From contig DVAB01000012.1 in assembly GCA_014189685.1 (NCBI GenBank), positions 1 to 25,738 of the forward strand: a stretch of DNA of 25,738 bases, in the 5' to 3' direction. The stretch is from Candidatus Naiadarchaeum limnaeum. Its GTDB lineage: Archaea; Undinarchaeota; Undinarchaeia; Undinarchaeales; Naiadarchaeaceae. This document shows, one piece after another, positions 22,681 through 25,738 of this stretch. A program made the translations under genes and the position numbers. A model generated the notes under the pieces. The model saw nothing but the letters and a program-made list of their open reading frames with translations. It was not told where the DNA came from and made no database searches. Within the stretch, counting starts at the first letter, position 1; every line of letters begins with the position of its first letter.

Positions 22681-23712
22681 CTAGAACTTGATTAAACCTC
22701 TTATTATTTCTCCGTTTTCAAGTTCGGCAAAAGCATTATTTATTTCCCCAAGTCCATATTTCTGTGTTATTAGCTTATCAAGTTTTAATTTTCCGGCAAG
22801 GTACATTTTTGCATAAAGGGGGATGTCTTTGTCCAGATTTGTCTCGCCTCCCCAGGTTCCAAATATTTTCTTGCCCTTGATTAAATCAAAGGGGTCTATT
22901 GAAATTTTTTCGCCTTTTGCCAAATTGCCTGCAATTACTGCAATCCCTTTATCATGAAGAGACTCAAAAGCCGTTTCCATTGCTTTTCCATTTCCAGAAC
23001 ATTCAACAGAATAGTCAACACACAGCCCGCCTGTGAGTTCTTTTATTTTAGTTGCAGCATCCTCGTTTTTTGTATTTATTGTGTGGGTTGCCCCGAGCTC
23101 TTTTGCAAACTCTAATTTATGCTCATAAATATCCACTGCAATTATCTTTGCACACCCGAAGAATTTCGCTGCAAGAACAGCGCTTGAACCAATCCCTCCA
23201 ATACCAAAAATTGCTATTGAGCTACCTTTTTTGACCCTGAGTATATTCTTAATTATACCAGCTCCTGTTGGAAAAGCACAGCCTAAAAGTGCTGCAATAT
23301 CAGCAGGAATTTTTTTTGAAATTTTAACTAATCGATTTTCTGAAATAACTGAAAAATTGCTAAAAGTTGAAATTGCACCTGAATTTATAGTCTGGCTGTT
23401 CTTTTTGTACTTACAGGATGGCGCGTCAATGCCGCTGCCTTTTATCCAAGTTAAAACAACAAAATCACCTTTCTTAAACTTTTTAACCCCTGGGCCCACC
23501 TTTTCAACAATTCCTGAGCCTTCATGCCCCAATAAATGAGGGAGATATTTATCTTCGCCTTTTCTTCCTTTTATTTCATTTAACTGACTCCCACACAATC
23601 CACTATAGAGAATCTTTACAAGAACCTGCCCCCTTTCTAATTCTGGAATTTCCAAATCGTCAACAACAAGCTCTTTTCCTATTTCATACAAAACCGCAGC
23701 TTTGGTTTTCAT
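22681..23712 (-). CDS. Zinc-type MDR alcohol dehydrogenase
   Basis: 343 residues. The GroES-like N-terminal domain has GLCGSQLNEIKG (C40) and LLGHEGSGIVE (H63, E64), and C144 in LLGCAFPTGAGI completes a likely catalytic zinc site. The nucleotide-binding fold has IFGIGGIGSSAVLAA (167-181) followed by acidic VDIYEHKLEFAKELGA, favouring NAD. The lobe that usually holds four cysteines for a structural zinc contains only C99, so the structural zinc is missing. In this operon, between a radical SAM enzyme and a glycosyltransferase, it more likely oxidises or reduces a sugar-nucleotide intermediate than simple alcohols. A TATA-like element overlapping the stop of the upstream gene could give it its own transcript. 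Confidence 0.87.
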   Translation of the reverse strand: MKTKAAVLYEIGKELVVDDLEIPELERGQVLVKILYSGLCGSQLNEIKGRKGEDKYLPHLLGHEGSGIVEKVGPGVKKFKKGDFVVLTWIKGSGIDAPSCKYKKNSQTINSGAISTFSNFSVISENRLVKISKKIPADIAALLGCAFPTGAGIIKNILRVKKGSSIAIFGIGGIGSSAVLAAKFFGCAKIIAVDIYEHKLEFAKELGATHTINTKNEDAATKIKELTGGLCVDYSVECSGNGKAMETAFESLHDKGIAVIAGNLAKGEKISIDPFDLIKGKKIFGTWGGETNLDKDIPLYAKMYLAGKLKLDKLITQKYGLGEINNAFAELENGEIIRGLIKF

Positions 23713-23741
23713 TTTGGGTATAATAAAAAAAGGCAGCTAAA

Positions 23742-25193
23742 TTATTTTACAACATTAACCCCTAATTTGTGCCGTGTCTCCTTGCGCCAATTTTCTAACT
23801 CTTCCATGCTAATGCCCTGGATCCTTGCAATAGCTTCCTTTCTTTCTTTTGATCTAAAATTTATTCGATCCCATTCAAAGGCGCGCAATATCTGCAATTC
23901 CTCTGCCAGGAATTCATCAGTGGATATAGCACCATGTGTATAACCAACACTGGCAACTTTTTCATTGAAATCTTCGGGCAGGTATCCCTCCTCAATGCAT
24001 CGCTTTGCAAAATCTGTATTTGGAAGCGGTGTTGCTATATGGAAATTTACCAAGTCAACGTCCAGTTTTTCAGCATATGCAAAAGTATCTCTTATCTGCT
24101 CCCAAGTCTCGCCAGGAAATCCTATTATGAAATTAGCAATAATTTCAAGGCCTTTTTTCCTTGCTATAGATAGAATACCTGGCACTCTCGCAAGATTTAC
24201 TGGTTTTTTAATTATTTTGTTTAGAACATCTTGATTGCCAGATTCTATTGATACAGTAATTTGATAGCAACCACTTTTTTTCATAAGATCGAGCAACTCT
24301 TCATCGAGCAGCCAAACAATCAAATTAACACATTTCCAGGTGAGATCGTATTTGCGTTCTATCAGACCTTTCATAATATCTATTACACGCTTGCGGTTGG
24401 ATAAGAAATGGTCATCCAAAAAAATTACTTCTTTTATACCCTGTTTATACATCACGTCTATCTCTTTAAGGACATTTTCAGCGCTCCTCACTCTGACCTC
24501 GCTACCACTAATAACTGGTACTGAGCAGAAAGTACACCTGTATGAGCATCCTCTGGAGGTTACTGTTAGTGCATAAGGGAGCCTTCTGGCGCACAAACCC
24601 TGTGCATATTTAAGTTGCTGATTGCCATAGTCCATTATATTGAGGTTTCCATAATCGGCAAAAGGCATGGAATTTAAATCCTCAATGTGGCCCTCTTGCC
24701 GAGATATCATGGCTTTGCCATTTTCATAATAAGCTAGTCCTTTGATTTCAGATAGATTATGCCTAGAGTTGTTGAGCTCATTTAACAGTTTTGGAAAAGC
24801 TAGTTCTCCTTCACCCATTACCCAATAATTAACATTCTTATCTTTCATTGCGGTCCCTATTGCTACTGTTGGCAAGACACCGCCCTCTATTACTATTGCA
24901 TTAGGCAAGGCAGTCTTGATTAAAGAAGTCATATGCTCGATAGTCTTTACGTATTCAGTGGAATTGGTGCCGAGAGTTACAGCATCAGCATTAGATTTCC
25001 TAAGTGAATCTAAGATTTCCTCATCACTTAGGTTGTCAAAATTGGGGTCAAAAAGTTCAGTCTTGAAACTGTCCTTTATGCATGCGTTTAGTACGGCCAA
25101 AGAATAAGGGTACATTTTCCAGGTTCTCTTTTCAGACCACGAATAATTTGGCTGCGTCAACAAGACTTTCCTTATTTTTTTGGTTTCAGTCAT
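23742..25193 (-). CDS. B12-binding-domain radical SAM protein, 483 residues
   Basis: An N-terminal cobalamin-binding-type domain spans about 8-190, with KVLLTQPNYSWS, NAIVIEGGVLPTVAIGTAM and NYWVMGEGELAFPKLL; the DxHxxG motif is absent. The radical SAM core begins TVTSRGCSYRCTFCSVP (C216, C220, C223). It continues with EVIFLDDHFLSNRKRVIDIM, YQITVSIESGNQDVLNKIIKK and NFIIGFPGETWEQIRDT, and a C-terminal helical region follows. It differs from the 669-residue relative in lacking the His/Cys-rich N-terminus and most of the C-terminal extension. It starts 8 nt after a SAM-methyltransferase gene with a purine-rich AAGAGAAAG before the ATG, indicating an operon. Substrate unknown; a sugar or lipid precursor is suggested by context. 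Confidence 0.9.
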   Translation of the reverse strand: MTETKKIRKVLLTQPNYSWSEKRTWKMYPYSLAVLNACIKDSFKTELFDPNFDNLSDEEILDSLRKSNADAVTLGTNSTEYVKTIEHMTSLIKTALPNAIVIEGGVLPTVAIGTAMKDKNVNYWVMGEGELAFPKLLNELNNSRHNLSEIKGLAYYENGKAMISRQEGHIEDLNSMPFADYGNLNIMDYGNQQLKYAQGLCARRLPYALTVTSRGCSYRCTFCSVPVISGSEVRVRSAENVLKEIDVMYKQGIKEVIFLDDHFLSNRKRVIDIMKGLIERKYDLTWKCVNLIVWLLDEELLDLMKKSGCYQITVSIESGNQDVLNKIIKKPVNLARVPGILSIARKKGLEIIANFIIGFPGETWEQIRDTFAYAEKLDVDLVNFHIATPLPNTDFAKRCIEEGYLPEDFNEKVASVGYTHGAISTDEFLAEELQILRAFEWDRINFRSKERKEAIARIQGISMEELENWRKETRHKLGVNVVK

Positions 25194-25201
25194 CTTTCTC
25201 T

Positions 25202-25738
25202 TTACTCAGGTATGAACCAGTAGTAATCTCCTACGTAGTTTATAAACTTAAATACCTTTTCCCATAGACCCACATGCATATAGGTTTCTGCAGTAAGATT
25301 CCATTTTAAAAGCTTTTTCCTTTCTTCTTCATTTCTGTAAGCGTCTACTGTTATAAAAGCGTGTTTTCCAATGCGCTGTATTTCTTTTAAGGCCTGGCAA
25401 CAATCATCAAACTTTAAATTGTGAATAGTGTTTATTGAAATTACAAGGTCAAATGACTTATCTAGAAACTCTGAGAGGTCTTTTGCGTTACCAACACTTA
25501 TAAACGGCTTTACATCTTCAATTGAATTTTCTATTGCATATTCCGATATATCAATTCCCCTGACTGTAATTCCTGGCAGTGCTTTCCTAAAATCATGCAG
25601 CATGAATCCTTTGCCACAACCAACATCTAGTATTTTGCTTTTTTTTGTAAGACCATAATGCTTTATGAAATCTTTTACAGCCCCACTCCAGAACCGCTCA
25701 TCATAAGAATACTCGCCATAACCCTGGTTTCTAGTTCC
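25202..25738 (-). CDS. SAM-dependent methyltransferase, 5' end outside window
   Basis: The frame is open to the right edge, giving 178 residues without the start. Motif I is ILDVGCGKGFML, which lies upstream of the first internal Met (25603), so the gene clearly extends to the edge. Before it is NQGYGEYSYDERFWSG, common in class I methyltransferases. Later motifs are VRGIDISEYAIENS (motif II, ribose-binding acidic residue), DLVISINTIHNL (motif IV) and KEIQRIGKHAFITVD. It heads the minus-strand operon with the radical SAM enzyme, dehydrogenase and glycosyltransferase. The acceptor (sugar, lipid or small molecule) is unknown. Confidence 0.9.
   Translation of the reverse strand, partial: GTRNQGYGEYSYDERFWSGAVKDFIKHYGLTKKSKILDVGCGKGFMLHDFRKALPGITVRGIDISEYAIENSIEDVKPFISVGNAKDLSEFLDKSFDLVISINTIHNLKFDDCCQALKEIQRIGKHAFITVDAYRNEEERKKLLKWNLTAETYMHVGLWEKVFKFINYVGDYYWFIPE

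Noticed and set aside
1-25738. CRISPR array, transposase or integrase
   Set aside because: No regularly spaced direct repeats and no ORF with transposase or integrase motifs were seen.

Overview
The window reads as a piece of an AT-rich archaeal chromosome, most likely from a small-genome (DPANN-like) lineage. The archaeal assignment rests on RadA, a Hel308-type helicase, archaeal RPA with a C4 zinc finger, a DUF2070 membrane protein, and a tRNA-Leu whose intron sits at position 37/38 with a bulge-helix-bulge fold. It also rests on promoters with TATA boxes about 25-31 nt upstream of start codons, which implies mostly leaderless mRNAs. The DPANN placement is inference from overall gene style, not from a diagnostic marker.

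Layout. 1-3100: the start of a membrane-anchored protein running off the left edge, a hairpin-rich leader and tRNA-Thr(CGU), a YbhN-type membrane protein, a DUF192 protein, a proline-rich coiled-coil protein whose upstream frame is broken by a TAA, and a small cupin. 3101-4858: DUF2070 membrane protein. 4915-10839: a surface-glycan block with a second YbhN-type protein, a Wzy-like polymerase and an NAD-dependent sugar epimerase on the plus strand, then GT2, an FAD-dependent UGM/PPOX-like enzyme and another GT2 as a minus-strand operon. 10897-17432: an information-processing block with intron-containing tRNA-Leu(UAG), a 52-residue zinc-ribbon protein, Hel308, an unknown 175-residue protein, a DUF2391-like membrane protein, ScpB, RPA and RadA. 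17444-25738: a second glycan/cofactor block with a Wzx-type flippase, ferredoxin and a large B12-binding radical SAM protein on the plus strand. Facing it is a minus-strand operon of methyltransferase (5' end outside the window), a second B12-binding radical SAM enzyme, an MDR dehydrogenase and a TIGR04372-like glycosyltransferase.

How it fits together. The glycan blocks contain most steps of a Wzx/Wzy-style pathway: sugar-nucleotide remodelling (epimerase, mutase-like flavoenzyme, MDR dehydrogenase), assembly (two GT2 and one TIGR04372-like transferase), export (Wzx) and polymerisation (Wzy-like). The radical SAM enzymes, methyltransferase and ferredoxin suggest unusual C-methylated or rearranged sugars or lipids; that is inference. 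The recombination block packs strand exchange (RadA), ssDNA binding (RPA), fork-remodelling helicase (Hel308) and a condensin accessory subunit (ScpB) within about 6 kb.

The most notable non-coding signals are: near-identical bidirectional promoters at 4880 and 10860; a shared hairpin-plus-TTCGTTRCACTCA leader directly before the start codons of RPA and the DUF2391-like gene; a perfect 12-bp palindrome midway between the scpB and RPA promoters; and an in-frame TAA between a TATA-positioned TTG and the first ATG of the coiled-coil gene. No CRISPR array, transposase or insertion sequence was seen.
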